Shown here one piece after another: positions 24,122 through 38,870 of a stretch of 64,000 bases of DNA (its first letter is position 1; the number at the start of each line of letters is the position of its first letter). The stretch lies in the NCBI RefSeq assembly GCF_003201355.1, contig NZ_QICL01000016.1, positions 46,239-110,238 of the forward strand, written 5' to 3'. Source of the stretch: Indolivaga alginatilytica (GTDB lineage: Bacteria; Bacteroidota; Bacteroidia; Bacteroidales; Dysgonomonadaceae). The translations under genes were made by a program, and so were the position numbers. The notes beneath the pieces are model-generated. The model made no database searches. It saw nothing but the letters and a program-made list of their open reading frames with translations, and was not told the DNA's origin.

Positions 24122-25774
24122 ATGAAGAAATCGTTGTTTTTGATATTTTTATTTTTCCAATTCTGCAACATATATCCAGCCATAGAAAAGGATACTATTT
24201 CTCAACATTTAGACAAGCTATTGGATAATAAGGAGATGTATATGCAGATAAAAGAGCAGAAAATATTAGAGATAAAGAAAATGCTCGAAACACCCGATAT
24301 TTCGGAGACACAACGTTATGACATTAATGTGAGACTCTACGATCAGTACAAGACCTATATATCGGATTCGGCTATACATTTTGCTAAGGAAAATCTACAA
24401 ATAGCATATAAATTGGATGATGCATCCTCAATTAACAAATCGAAACTGTCCTTAGCCTCCTTATATACTATTGCCGGTATGTATATAGAATCTATGGATC
24501 TATTGAAGAGTATAGATCGAAAAAAAATACCCGAACAACTACTTCTTAACTATTACGATACGTATAAACTATTGTACAGTTCTTATTCCTCAAATAATTT
24601 ATATACTAATATCTATCACGAGAAGAGTAATCTCTACCGAGACTCACTTCTGAATGTTCTTGATACGGCATCTAATCACTATAAAATTGTATATTCAGAA
24701 AAATTGCTGGATCAAAATAAATTAGAGGAATCAAAACAAATTTTACAAAATCTACTGGATAAATCGGAATCTGAAGATCACGAAAGAGCAGTATTAGCTT
24801 ATGCTATAGCCAATGTTTATAAAAAAGAAAGTAACCTGGAGCAACAAAGAGTGTACTACACAATCTCGGCTATTTGTGATATAAAAAATGCAATAAAAGA
24901 GAATGCATCATTGCAAGCCTTAGCTATTGTATTATATGAAACAGGAGACATAGAAAATGCTTATAGGTGTATCAAGTCCTCAATGGAGGATGCTATGTTT
25001 TGTAATGCCCGATTGAGGACTTTCGAAATATCCAAGATATTTCCGATTATAGACACCGCTTATCAGGAAAGAGTGACCAAACAAAAGGAAGAATTACAAT
25101 TTTTCCTCATACTTGTCAGTGTTTTATCTCTTTTCTTAATTGTCGCAGTAATATATGTTTACTTACAAATGAAGCGAGTAGCCCGTATTCGGAAAGAGTT
25201 GTATATCACTAATGTAAAGCTGAACGAATTGAATACCGACTTACAAGAAAATAATATCCAACTCAACAATCTAAATATCGAATTATCCGAAGCAAACCGA
25301 ATCAAGGAAACATATATAGGACATTTTCTCGACTTATGCTCTATGTATATTAGCAAGCTGGAGAAATATCAGAATACACTGAATAAAAAAGCAGTAGAGA
25401 AAAAACTGGATGAGCTTTACAAGATGTTGAAGTCTCATGACATGATAGATAATGAGCTGAAAGAGCTTTACGATAATTTCGACAATATATTTTTACACCT
25501 TTATCCAAACTTCGTTGAAGATTTCAACTCGTTACTGCTCGAAGAAGAGCGATTTGTATTGAAGCCAAATGAATTATTGAATACCGAACTGCGCATATTC
25601 GCTCTTGTACGCCTAGGTATTGTAGATAGTTCAAAGATTGCATCGTTTCTACATTATTCGGCAAATACAATTTACAACTATCGCACAAGGGTAAGAAACA
25701 AAGCTGCTGTACCTCGCGACGAATTTGAGTCTTTAGTAACTAAAATAGGGGTTAAATTCACAAAAAAGAGTTGA
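24122..25774 (+). CDS. SusR-like DUF6377 membrane regulator of the dextran locus
   Basis: The 550-residue protein starts with a signal peptide (MKKSLFLIFLFFQFCNIYPA). A TPR-like sensor region (about 40-310) follows, then one transmembrane helix (FFLILVSVLSLFLIVAVIYVY), a coiled coil rich in Leu/Asn/Glu, and a C-terminal helix-turn-helix (LRIFALVRLGIVDSSKIASF, ANTIYNYRTRVRNK). This is the layout of SusR in the Bacteroides starch locus. It sits directly upstream of susC and presumably activates it on sensing isomalto-oligosaccharides. A TTG 30 bp upstream is in frame, but the ATG gives the clean signal peptide. Confidence 0.88.
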   Translation: MKKSLFLIFLFFQFCNIYPAIEKDTISQHLDKLLDNKEMYMQIKEQKILEIKKMLETPDISETQRYDINVRLYDQYKTYISDSAIHFAKENLQIAYKLDDASSINKSKLSLASLYTIAGMYIESMDLLKSIDRKKIPEQLLLNYYDTYKLLYSSYSSNNLYTNIYHEKSNLYRDSLLNVLDTASNHYKIVYSEKLLDQNKLEESKQILQNLLDKSESEDHERAVLAYAIANVYKKESNLEQQRVYYTISAICDIKNAIKENASLQALAIVLYETGDIENAYRCIKSSMEDAMFCNARLRTFEISKIFPIIDTAYQERVTKQKEELQFFLILVSVLSLFLIVAVIYVYLQMKRVARIRKELYITNVKLNELNTDLQENNIQLNNLNIELSEANRIKETYIGHFLDLCSMYISKLEKYQNTLNKKAVEKKLDELYKMLKSHDMIDNELKELYDNFDNIFLHLYPNFVEDFNSLLLEEERFVLKPNELLNTELRIFALVRLGIVDSSKIASFLHYSANTIYNYRTRVRNKAAVPRDEFESLVTKIGVKFTKKS

Positions 25775-25830
25775 TTTCAGATTATACTATCTACTTTTTT
25801 GACCCATCAATATTAGTTTATATGTTTTAT

Positions 25831-25863
25831 ATATAGACAGTTATCGGTATATCTTGTCTATAT
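25831..25863. promoter_or_regulatory. Inverted repeat upstream of susC, candidate regulator site
   Basis: ATATAGACA (25831-25839) and TGTCTATAT (25855-25863) are perfect 9-bp arms with a 15-bp spacer. They lie about 50 bp upstream of the susC -7 box, a plausible activator position. Confidence 0.5.
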
Positions 25864-25911
25864 TCTTACTATATCCTATTCTTCGTCCTTTATACTCTCC
25901 TTATTTTTGTG

Positions 25912-25919
25912 AATATTAG
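25912..25919 (+). promoter_or_regulatory. -7 promoter element of the susC operon
   Basis: TATTTTTG fits the consensus and lies 72 bp before the susC ATG. The second PUL in this window uses the same octamer in the corresponding place. Confidence 0.6.
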
Positions 25920-25991
25920 TTTAGAAGCCATTCCAATTGTTAATCTTCAAAACTACTATCTTATTATAAATCTAATTTTAAATTAAATACC

Positions 25992-28900
25992 ATGACGAAT
26001 GTAAAGTCTCTTACGTGCTTGCATAGAATATGCATCCTATCTATGTGTATGCTGTTTAGCCTGTATATACTGGCTCAGGATCAGAAAAAGATCACAGGAC
26101 TAATAACCGACCAACAAGGAGAGGCTATTATAGGGGCTTCGGTGGTTGTAAAAGGTACTACAACTGCTACCATCAGCGATATTGATGGAGGCTTCTCTCT
26201 GGATGTCAACAACAATTCTGTACTTACGATTTCCTATATCGGTTTTATTAGTCAGGAAGTCCCCACTTTAGGAAAAACAGATTTAAGGATTATTCTGAAA
26301 GAAGATTCTAAAATCTTAGACGAAATTGTTGTTGTAGGATATGGAGTAATGAGGAAAATTGATCTGACAGGATCTGTTTCGTCCATTTCCGCAAAAACGA
26401 TTAAAGACAAACCTGTAGCTAATATTGGTGAAGCATTGCAAGGACGTGCTTCGGGCGTACAAATTATATCATCCGGAAAACCGGGAGATAATGTATCGTT
26501 TCGTATACGGGGTGTCAGTACTATAAATAATAGTGAACCATTGTTGGTAATCGACAATGTGCCTACCGATATGCCTTTGAATGCTTTGAACATGGAAGAT
26601 GTAGAGTCTGTCGATGTATTGAAAGATGCTTCTGCAACTGCAATTTACGGATCACGTGGTGCAAACGGCGTTGTAATTGTCACTACGAAAAGAGGGAAAT
26701 CGGGCGATGGCACTATCTCTCTTAGTGCCAACTGGGGAATACAGGAGGCTACCGATATGCCAAAAATGCTTAATGCCAGCCAGTTTGCATCGTTGCATAA
26801 CGAAATGATTAAGAACTATAACAATAAGAACTATACACAACGACCCGATTTTGCCGATCCTACAGCATTAGGAACAGGTACTAACTGGCTCGATGAATTG
26901 TTTCGCACGGCTATTATGCAAAACTACACACTATCTTATTCGGGAGGTAACGACAAAAGTAACTACTACGTATCAGGAGGGGTATTCGATCAGGAAGGTA
27001 TTATCTTGAACACCTCTTATCGACGTTATACAGTTCAATTCAATAGTGAGTCGAAAGTTCGCCCCTGGTTAAAATTCGGGAATAATGTAACATTAAGTCA
27101 CGACACTAAGAGACAAGGTTCATACAGTGTTCGCGACGCTATGGCGGCTCTACCTACTCAGCCGGTGTTTAACGAGGATGGCTCGTTTTCAGGCCCCGGA
27201 GAACCGGCATATCAATATGGAGACGTAAGAAATCCGATAGGTAGTGCCACCCTGAATAAAGAACAAACAAAGGGCTACAATGTGTTGGCTAATGCTTTTG
27301 CCGAAATAAAGATCAAGGACAACCTTACATTCAAAACCTTAGGAGGTATTGATTTCAAATTCTGGGATAAACGTAATTTCTATCCTAAGTATAACTGGAA
27401 ACCAATTCCCCAACCGCAATCCAGTCTTTATGAAGAATCGAATAAGAGTATGACTTATCTCTGGGATAATACACTAACCTATATGGAAACATTTAAAGAA
27501 AAACACCATTTGAATGTATTGATAGGCTCGAGTGCTCAAAATAATGTATATAACAAAATGAGTGCAAGTGTTCAGAATTTCCTGACAGATAACAACAATC
27601 AATTAAACAATGGACTGACAGATCCTACCGTAGGAGGTACTAAAAACGATTGGGCTATATTGTCTTTCATCGGTCGTGTCAATTATAACTATGCTGATAA
27701 ATATTTATTGACAGCCACCGTTCGCCGTGATGGTTCATCACGTTTCTCGAAAGAAAATCGATGGGGTACATTTCCTTCGTTTTCAGCAGCATGGAGATTA
27801 TCAGAAGAATCTTTTTACAATAAGAATAAATGGGTAAGCGATATTAAAATTAGAGCAGGATACGGCGAAACAGGAAACCAAGACGGGATAGACAACTATG
27901 CATACTTCACCCGTTTGAAAACCGGGCAATATGTATTTAACGGAACACCCGTTTCTACGCTATATCCTAAGGTTATGCCTAATCCTAATGTGAGATGGGA
28001 AACAGTAAAACAATGGAATGCCGGAGTAGACTTGTCGTTATTAGATCAACGTATTAATCTTGTTATAGATGCTTATATCAAGAATACCTCTGATATGTTG
28101 GTCCCCATGTCAGTACCTATAACAACAGGATATTCGGATATAGATGTACCTCGTATAAATGCCGGAAAGGTAAGAAATAAAGGTATAGAGGTAACTATAT
28201 CTTCTCTAAATATGAAAGGTGCTTTCGAATGGAACACCGATTTTAATGTATCATATAATAAAAACGAAGTAATAAGCATGAATGATGGAGTCCCTTTATT
28301 TGTAGGAGACGACATTAACATGACAAAAGTGAGAGTGAGCACCGAAGGCCATCCTATCGGCTCATTCTATGGCTACGTAACCAATGGTATATTCCAAAAT
28401 CAACAGGAAGTCGACAGGTATGCTATACAAGTACCGGGAGGAACAGCACCGGGTGATATTCGTTTCAGGGATTTAGACAATAATGGCATAATCAATGCCG
28501 ATGACCGTACCTATATCGGTAATCCGTCGCCCGAATGGACATTCTCAATAAATAATACAGTTGCTTACAAAGCATTCGATTTACAGGTTTTCTTACAAGG
28601 TGTAGCAGGTAACGATATATACAACGCAAATAGAATATGGCAGGAAAGTATGTCTATCCCCCAAAATCAAACCATTAAGGTATTGGATAGATGGACAGGC
28701 GAAGGTACAAGCAATAGCTTACCACGAGCTATATTCAGTGACCCTAACCAAAATGTGCGTCATTCGGATCGTTTTATAGAAGACGGCTCGTATCTAAGAG
28801 TGAAAAATATGACTTTGGGTTATACGCTGCCTAAATCTATTTCACAAAAAGCCTTTCTAAGTACCGCTCGCTTTTATATCTCATGCCAAAACTTACTTAC

Positions 28901-29009
28901 TCTTACCAAATATTCGGGATTCGATCCTGAGGTAAATGTAAGTGGTGTCGATTTAAGTACATACCCTGTTAACCGTACGTTGAGTTTTGGTGTAAACGCT
29001 AAATTCTAA
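25992..29009 (+). CDS. SusC-like TonB-dependent outer membrane transporter (dextran locus)
   Basis: The 1005-residue protein has a signal peptide ending in ILAQ and a carboxypeptidase-D-like domain (KITGLITDQQGEAIIGASVV to about residue 110). The TonB-box-like EIVVVGYG and plug domain (SVSSISAKTIKDKPVANIGEALQGRASGVQI; DVLKDASATAIYGSRGANGV) follow, then a 22-strand barrel ending in a terminal aromatic (FGVNAKF). It would import oligosaccharides across the outer membrane with the SusD-like lid encoded 18 bp downstream. Substrate assignment to isomalto-oligosaccharides follows from the GH66, GH31 and GH97 genes in the same operon. Confidence 0.95.
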   Translation: MTNVKSLTCLHRICILSMCMLFSLYILAQDQKKITGLITDQQGEAIIGASVVVKGTTTATISDIDGGFSLDVNNNSVLTISYIGFISQEVPTLGKTDLRIILKEDSKILDEIVVVGYGVMRKIDLTGSVSSISAKTIKDKPVANIGEALQGRASGVQIISSGKPGDNVSFRIRGVSTINNSEPLLVIDNVPTDMPLNALNMEDVESVDVLKDASATAIYGSRGANGVVIVTTKRGKSGDGTISLSANWGIQEATDMPKMLNASQFASLHNEMIKNYNNKNYTQRPDFADPTALGTGTNWLDELFRTAIMQNYTLSYSGGNDKSNYYVSGGVFDQEGIILNTSYRRYTVQFNSESKVRPWLKFGNNVTLSHDTKRQGSYSVRDAMAALPTQPVFNEDGSFSGPGEPAYQYGDVRNPIGSATLNKEQTKGYNVLANAFAEIKIKDNLTFKTLGGIDFKFWDKRNFYPKYNWKPIPQPQSSLYEESNKSMTYLWDNTLTYMETFKEKHHLNVLIGSSAQNNVYNKMSASVQNFLTDNNNQLNNGLTDPTVGGTKNDWAILSFIGRVNYNYADKYLLTATVRRDGSSRFSKENRWGTFPSFSAAWRLSEESFYNKNKWVSDIKIRAGYGETGNQDGIDNYAYFTRLKTGQYVFNGTPVSTLYPKVMPNPNVRWETVKQWNAGVDLSLLDQRINLVIDAYIKNTSDMLVPMSVPITTGYSDIDVPRINAGKVRNKGIEVTISSLNMKGAFEWNTDFNVSYNKNEVISMNDGVPLFVGDDINMTKVRVSTEGHPIGSFYGYVTNGIFQNQQEVDRYAIQVPGGTAPGDIRFRDLDNNGIINADDRTYIGNPSPEWTFSINNTVAYKAFDLQVFLQGVAGNDIYNANRIWQESMSIPQNQTIKVLDRWTGEGTSNSLPRAIFSDPNQNVRHSDRFIEDGSYLRVKNMTLGYTLPKSISQKAFLSTARFYISCQNLLTLTKYSGFDPEVNVSGVDLSTYPVNRTLSFGVNAKF

Positions 29010-29027
29010 TTCAAAAAAATATTGATT

Positions 29028-30515
29028 ATGAAAAAAATACTATATATAGGATTGTTATCCATCTCGGTTCTATTTGTTTCATGTTCCGATTTTCTGAACA
29101 AAGAGCCTTTCGAAGATCCCAGTGCCGAAACTATAAACGACGAAGCCTCTGCCATAGCTTTAGTGAATGGAGCTTATCAGCCACTCCAACGCCCTAAACT
29201 ATATAATATGAGAATCTGGACACTTGATATTGTTGCCGGAAACAGCGAAGTGGGTGCAGGCGGAGGAACCGATGGTATCGAAACTATTACTCTTGCCAAT
29301 TTTGTAACCACAACAGACAATGCAGCGGCACTCGATATATGGAGAGGCCCCAATCCCGGTATTCTTTATTGCAATACTGTTCTTGAAAATGTTCCGAACG
29401 CGAATATAAGCGAGTCATTGAGAAACAGATGTATCGGTGAAGCTAAATTCCTGCGTGCACACTATTTCTTTATATTAGTCCGATTGTTTGGCGATGTACC
29501 GATGGCTTTAACGGCATTGAAGCCCGGCGACGATTTACTCCCCACACGTACTAATAAAATGACAATTTACAATGATGTTATTATTCCCGATCTGAAAGAG
29601 GCTATAAACTTATTGCCTGCCAGAGAAGAGTACAAAGGTAGCAATGTTGGTCGTGCATCAAAAGGAGCGGCAGCAGGTATGCTGGCTAAAGTATATCTCA
29701 CATTAGGTATGTATCAGGAATGTTTGGATATGTGCAATCTTGTGGAAAGTTTGGGATATACTCTCAATCCCGATTATAGTGACTGTTTCGGCGGCGAACC
29801 ACAAAATAAAAATACACCGGAATCATTATTTGAAGTTCAATATTATGGACTTACAAAAGCAGGCTTTTGGGATGATGAGAACCAAGCCTCTTGGTTAAGT
29901 ACTTATATGGGACCTCGCAACAGCGGTTGGGTAGGCGGAGCATACGGCTGGAATCAACCGACTGAGGAATTTGTAAGTCAATATGAAGAACATGATTTGC
30001 GAAAAGATAAAACTATTCTATATGAAGGAGGGCCCGCGTTCGATGGAAAACAGTATAAGAAATCGATGTCGAGTACAGGCTATAACGTTCGCAAGTTTTT
30101 AGTGCCACTATCAGTATCTCCCGATTATAATACGAACTCAGCCAGTGTAATCGTATTACGTTATGCGGATGTACTATTGATGAAGGCAGAAGCTTTGAAC
30201 GAATTAGGGCAAACAAAAGAGGCACAAGAACCATTATATCAGGTGCGTAAAAGAGCAGGGCTAACCACACGGGCAGATGTGGAAGGATTAAATCAAGATC
30301 AGATGCGTGAGAAGATTCTCAAAGAACGCCGTATCGAGTTGGCATTTGAGGGACATCGCTGGTTCGATATGATCCGTATCGATAACGGACAGTATGCTTT
30401 AAACTTCTTACACTCTATCGGTAAAGTTAATGCAACAAGTAAACATTTGCTGTTCCCTATTCCTCAAAAAGAAAGAGATGCTAATCCTAACTTGTCTCAA
30501 AACACAGGCTATTAA
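29028..30515 (+). CDS. SusD-like outer membrane lipoprotein (dextran locus)
   Basis: The 495-residue RagB/SusD family protein has a lipobox (VLFVSCSDFLNKEP) and the typical N-terminal region. TPR helices include RCIGEAKFLRAHYFFILVRLFGDVPM, and the C-terminal signature is ERRIELAFEGHRWFDMIR with LLFPIPQKERDANPNLSQN. It forms the glycan-binding lid of the SusC transporter on the cell surface. An in-frame TTG 6 bp upstream is less likely than this ATG. Confidence 0.95.
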   Translation: MKKILYIGLLSISVLFVSCSDFLNKEPFEDPSAETINDEASAIALVNGAYQPLQRPKLYNMRIWTLDIVAGNSEVGAGGGTDGIETITLANFVTTTDNAAALDIWRGPNPGILYCNTVLENVPNANISESLRNRCIGEAKFLRAHYFFILVRLFGDVPMALTALKPGDDLLPTRTNKMTIYNDVIIPDLKEAINLLPAREEYKGSNVGRASKGAAAGMLAKVYLTLGMYQECLDMCNLVESLGYTLNPDYSDCFGGEPQNKNTPESLFEVQYYGLTKAGFWDDENQASWLSTYMGPRNSGWVGGAYGWNQPTEEFVSQYEEHDLRKDKTILYEGGPAFDGKQYKKSMSSTGYNVRKFLVPLSVSPDYNTNSASVIVLRYADVLLMKAEALNELGQTKEAQEPLYQVRKRAGLTTRADVEGLNQDQMREKILKERRIELAFEGHRWFDMIRIDNGQYALNFLHSIGKVNATSKHLLFPIPQKERDANPNLSQNTGY

Positions 30516-30534
30516 TCAAAAAAATGAACGTATT

Positions 30535-31974
30535 ATGAAATCATATAAAATATTAAGTTTATTGACCCTGTTTTCCCTATTCTTCTTTTCATGTACCGAT
30601 GAGAATGATACCGAATACAACAAAGGAAATCAGCCATTAGAAGTAAAGGCTTCGAGTGAGAATATTGAACTGGATGCTGTGAATCCTGAAACAAATGCGC
30701 TGACTATCTCATGGACATCGGGTTCCAATCAAGGAACTAATAGTGTAATCTCTTACACATACCAAATGGATGTGCAGGGTAAAAATTTTGAGAAAGGGCT
30801 TACGCTCGATTTGGGACAAAACATCTATGAAAAGGTTTATAAGAACGAAGAACTTAACGACTTACTTATCTCATGGGGAATAGTACCTGAAACAGAAGTT
30901 GTAGTAGATGTACGTGTAAAGGCTACTGTTGCTTCCGATGCCATTGAGCCAGCCATGTCGAACATTCAAACGATAAAAATAAAAACGCACAAGCCTATAA
31001 CCAAATCTCTATATCTGATAGGTGATGCTACTCCTAACGGATGGAGTGCCGATAATGCAACCGAGATGACTCCTATAAGAAATACACCCAAAGGATTTAC
31101 ATGGACCGGTAGGCTTAAAGCCGGAAAGTTTAAATTTATAACTACCTCAGGTGAATTTGCACCCTCGTACAATAAAGGAGCTGATGACACCAAACTATAT
31201 CTACGTGAGAATGGCGATGATCCGTATGATAAGCAATTTGAAATTACCGAAGGTGGAAATTATAAAATAACCCTCAATCTTGCATCGTTGGCTATTTATA
31301 TAGAAAAGACCGAAGGTGCCGAGTTTACAGAACTATGGTTTGTAGGAAATCCTACAGGATGGAGTTTTAAACCGATGACGGTAGACCCACTTGATCCATT
31401 TGTTTTTCATTACAATGACAACCTTTCGGCAGGAGGAGAATTTAAAATAGGAACAGTCTCCGGTAGCTGGGATGCAGCTTTCTTACGTCCTGAAACCAAT
31501 GGAGCTGGAATTGAAGCTACCAAGGTAGTTAAATGGGCAGGAGATCCCGACAATAAATGGAATATCCCCGGAGGAGTTTATAAAATAGCATTAGATACAC
31601 GTGAGATGAAAATCAACATCGTTCCATTTACTCCTTATACAATGATTTATCTTGTAGGAGACGCTTCGGCTAATGGATGGGATATTGGTAATGCTACTGC
31701 TATGAGTGCAGGTGATACCCCTTATAAATTCAAATGGTCAGGTTCATTAAATACAGGCGAGTTGAAATTTACCTGCGATAAACAAAGCGATTGGAATGGT
31801 GCCTGGTTTACAGCTACTCAGGGAGATATGCCGGCAAACGGACAATTACAACAAATGGTATTTACTGCTAAAGGTGCAGGACTCGATTACAAGTGGAAAA
31901 TAACAGAAGGCGGTAGCTATACAATCGAATTCGATCAGTTGAAAGAAACTGTTATTATCAAAAAAAATAATTAG
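30535..31974 (+). CDS. SusE/SusF-like surface glycan-binding lipoprotein
   Basis: The 479-residue lipoprotein (LFFFSCTDEND) begins with a SusE-type domain (VKASSENIELDAVNPETNALTISW). Three tandem SusF/SusE starch-binding-like domains follow, recognisable by LYLIGDATPNGWSADNATEM, LWFVGNPTGWSFKPM and IYLVGDASANGWDIGNATAM. Such proteins hold alpha-glucans at the surface. The position after SusD fits this role, here for dextran by context. A longer frame beginning at 30430 overlaps susD and has no ATG-plus-signal arrangement, so I use 30535. Confidence 0.9.
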   Translation: MKSYKILSLLTLFSLFFFSCTDENDTEYNKGNQPLEVKASSENIELDAVNPETNALTISWTSGSNQGTNSVISYTYQMDVQGKNFEKGLTLDLGQNIYEKVYKNEELNDLLISWGIVPETEVVVDVRVKATVASDAIEPAMSNIQTIKIKTHKPITKSLYLIGDATPNGWSADNATEMTPIRNTPKGFTWTGRLKAGKFKFITTSGEFAPSYNKGADDTKLYLRENGDDPYDKQFEITEGGNYKITLNLASLAIYIEKTEGAEFTELWFVGNPTGWSFKPMTVDPLDPFVFHYNDNLSAGGEFKIGTVSGSWDAAFLRPETNGAGIEATKVVKWAGDPDNKWNIPGGVYKIALDTREMKINIVPFTPYTMIYLVGDASANGWDIGNATAMSAGDTPYKFKWSGSLNTGELKFTCDKQSDWNGAWFTATQGDMPANGQLQQMVFTAKGAGLDYKWKITEGGSYTIEFDQLKETVIIKKNN

Positions 31975-31986
31975 TTAAACACTCTG

Positions 31987-32009
31987 TGGTGCCGTATTCT
32001 GCGGCATCA
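31987..32009 (+). other. Intercistronic hairpin between susE-like and GH66 genes
   Basis: TGGTGCCG (31987-31994) pairs with CGGCATCA (32002-32009), including one G-U pair, over a 7-nt loop. No U-tract follows, so it is more likely an RNA-stabilising or processing hairpin than a full terminator. Confidence 0.4.
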
Positions 32010-32027
32010 TAGTAAAATATAAATAGC

Positions 32028-33791
32028 ATGAAAAATAGATATACTTTTTTAGCAGTAGCCCTATGTAGCTTCTTCTTCATATCTTGCGATGATTACTATG
32101 ATACGAAGAACGATCCTATAACCTATGGCGATACTTATTTGAGTCTCGACTTGAATACAGATAAGGCTGTTTATAAACCCGGTGAGACAGTTCATTTTTC
32201 ATTGAAAGATAATCCCGGTAATAATTTGAAAGTACGGTACTCATATTTGGGTGAAGTACTCAAGGAAGAAAACCTATCAGGTAAATCGTGGACTTGGGTA
32301 GCACCATCCGACGATTTCAAGGGCTATCTGGTTGATATATATGAATCGGCAGGTGGAAAAGAAATAATACACCAAAGTATAAGTATTGATGTTTCGTCGG
32401 ACTGGAAAAAGTTTCCGCGATATGGATTCCTTTCAGGATACGGGAAACTATCAGATAGTCAAATCGAGAAAAACATAGAAGTATTAAACCGCTATCGTAT
32501 CAATGGCATACAATTTTACGATTGGATGAACGACCATCAACGCCCATTGGCAGGTACAGTCGAAAATCCTGCTGCTACATGGATCGATTTAATAGGACGT
32601 ACTAATTATCTTTCTACTGTAAAAGGATATATCAGTGCGGCTCATAATAAAGGAATGAAAGCGACATTCTACAATCTGGCTTTCGGTGCTTTAAGTAATG
32701 CAGCAGCCGACGGAGTAAAAGAAGAATGGTATATTTTCAAAGATGCTGATCATAATGAAAAAGATAATCACCATCTTGATGCTCCGTTTCGTAGTAGCAT
32801 TTATCTTACCAATCCTGCTAATACCGAATGGCTGAATTATTTGATACAGCGAAATAAAGATGTGTACAGCGTATTCGATTTCGATGGTTATCATATCGAT
32901 CAGCTAGGCGACAGAGGCACTGTTTATGATTATAACGGCAATGTGATAAAACTTCAGAATACTTATAAGTTGTTTATTGCAGCTATGAAACAGGCTAATC
33001 CGACAAAAAGTTTGGTAATGAATGCAGTTAACCAATTCGGACAAGAAGAAAGTATTGCCAAATCGGATGTCGATTTCTTATATACTGAAGTGTGGGATCC
33101 TAATAAATCGTTCGAACAACTGGTTCAGATCATCCAAAATAACGATGCGTATACTAATAATACGAAACGAACAGTTCTGGCTGCTTATATGAACTATGAT
33201 AAGTCGAATAGCGCAGGATTTGTAAATGCTCCCGGAGTATTGTTGACTAATGCCGTGATCTTTTCATTCGGTGCTTCTCATCTTGAATTAGGGGAACATT
33301 ATCTGGCGAACGAATATTTTCCGAACTCTAACTTGCAAATGAAGACGGAACTAAGGCAGTCGATGATAACTTACTATGACTTCTTGGTTGCCTACCAGAA
33401 TATATTGCGCGATGGCGGTACTTTCACTTCTTATAACCTGCAATGCACCAACTCTAAAATGACATTGAATAGTTGGCCTGCACAACAAGGTAATGTGGCA
33501 GTAGTAGGGAAACGATTTACCGATAAGGATGTATTGCATCTGATCAATTTTACCAACGCCAATACAATGGAGTGGAGAGATAAAAACGGAACTCAGGCAG
33601 AACCGACTCTCATTGCCGATACAGAATTGAAACTGGTTGCAGCAAAATCGGTCAAGAACATTTGGGTTGCATCACCTGACACGAATAAAGGAGTTGCACA
33701 AAAGATTGCATTTAATCAAACAGGAAATGAAGTCGTATTCAACTTACCATCTCTGAAATATTGGGATATGATTGTTGTAGAATACCAATAA
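32028..33791 (+). CDS. GH66 dextranase / cycloisomaltooligosaccharide glucanotransferase-family lipoprotein
   Basis: The 587-residue lipoprotein (FFFISCDDYYD) shows the GH66 pattern. An N-terminal beta domain (about 40-125) precedes the barrel beginning KKFPRYGFLSGYGKLS. The catalytic barrel carries FDGYHIDQLGDRG, with Asp291 as probable nucleophile, and LYTEVWD, with Glu354 as probable acid/base. A C-terminal beta domain ends the protein. GH66 endo-dextranases cut internal alpha-1,6 links of dextran. As a surface lipoprotein it would start degradation outside the cell. The length suits a plain dextranase without the CBM35 insert of cycloglucan-forming members. Confidence 0.92.
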   Translation: MKNRYTFLAVALCSFFFISCDDYYDTKNDPITYGDTYLSLDLNTDKAVYKPGETVHFSLKDNPGNNLKVRYSYLGEVLKEENLSGKSWTWVAPSDDFKGYLVDIYESAGGKEIIHQSISIDVSSDWKKFPRYGFLSGYGKLSDSQIEKNIEVLNRYRINGIQFYDWMNDHQRPLAGTVENPAATWIDLIGRTNYLSTVKGYISAAHNKGMKATFYNLAFGALSNAAADGVKEEWYIFKDADHNEKDNHHLDAPFRSSIYLTNPANTEWLNYLIQRNKDVYSVFDFDGYHIDQLGDRGTVYDYNGNVIKLQNTYKLFIAAMKQANPTKSLVMNAVNQFGQEESIAKSDVDFLYTEVWDPNKSFEQLVQIIQNNDAYTNNTKRTVLAAYMNYDKSNSAGFVNAPGVLLTNAVIFSFGASHLELGEHYLANEYFPNSNLQMKTELRQSMITYYDFLVAYQNILRDGGTFTSYNLQCTNSKMTLNSWPAQQGNVAVVGKRFTDKDVLHLINFTNANTMEWRDKNGTQAEPTLIADTELKLVAAKSVKNIWVASPDTNKGVAQKIAFNQTGNEVVFNLPSLKYWDMIVVEYQ

Positions 33792-33802
33792 AAACGAAAT
33801 AA

Positions 33803-38516
<4,714 letters not shown>

Positions 38517-38645
38517 AATATACTGGTTGGTTTTAGCGCAAAACAAATAAGCTAAGTACTCGTAATGAATAAAAATTATAAAAGAAACTGATGGAGTCGT
38601 AATTTTCATTTAGAACTCTTTTTTCTTAAATTGTGAGAAAATTTC

Positions 38646-38653
38646 TATCTTTG
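38646..38653 (+). promoter_or_regulatory. Orphan -7 promoter element near the island right end
   Basis: TATCTTTG matches TAnnTTTG. No coding sequence follows. The predicted transcript would pass two hairpins (CTTGT-aaat-ACAAG, GCAGA-agccaa-TCTGC), cross the right attachment repeat and stop at the terminator near 38870, giving an RNA of roughly 210 nt. Confidence 0.4.
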
Positions 38654-38779
38654 AATTATAAACAGCTTGTAAATACAAGTAAAATGCAGAAGCCAATCTG
38701 CTACGAGATAGGTGGAGTTTGTAAAAAAAATAGACTTTAAACTTATTGATATAGTGATGAATACAAAGGAGTATTCAAT

Positions 38780-38794
38780 CCCAGCGGGATCACA
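38780..38794 (+). repeat. Right attachment site repeat
   Basis: CCCAGCGGGATCACA is identical to 17822-17836 in tRNA-Lys and in the same orientation. The bases just before it (TATTCAAT) resemble a T-loop rather than matching the tRNA exactly. Confidence 0.8.
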
Positions 38795-38824
38795 AGAAGA
38801 GAAAGATATTTCTCGGACAAGTTA

Positions 38825-38870
38825 AACAAAACCTCTCTAAACAACAGTTTAGGGAGGTTTTGTTATTTTT
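38825..38870 (+). terminator. Strong intrinsic terminator, probably the original tRNA-Lys terminator
   Basis: AACAAAACCTCTCTAAAC (38825-38842) pairs with GTTTAGGGAGGTTTTGTT (38847-38864) over a 4-nt loop, 18 pairs with one T-G, followed by a T-rich run. It lies about 30 bp past the right attachment repeat, where the tRNA transcript would have ended before the island entered. Confidence 0.85.

Noticed and set aside
30430..30534. Longer start for the SusE/F-like gene
   Set aside because: It overlaps susD by 86 bp and would bury the lipoprotein signal; the ATG at 30535 gives a normal lipobox.
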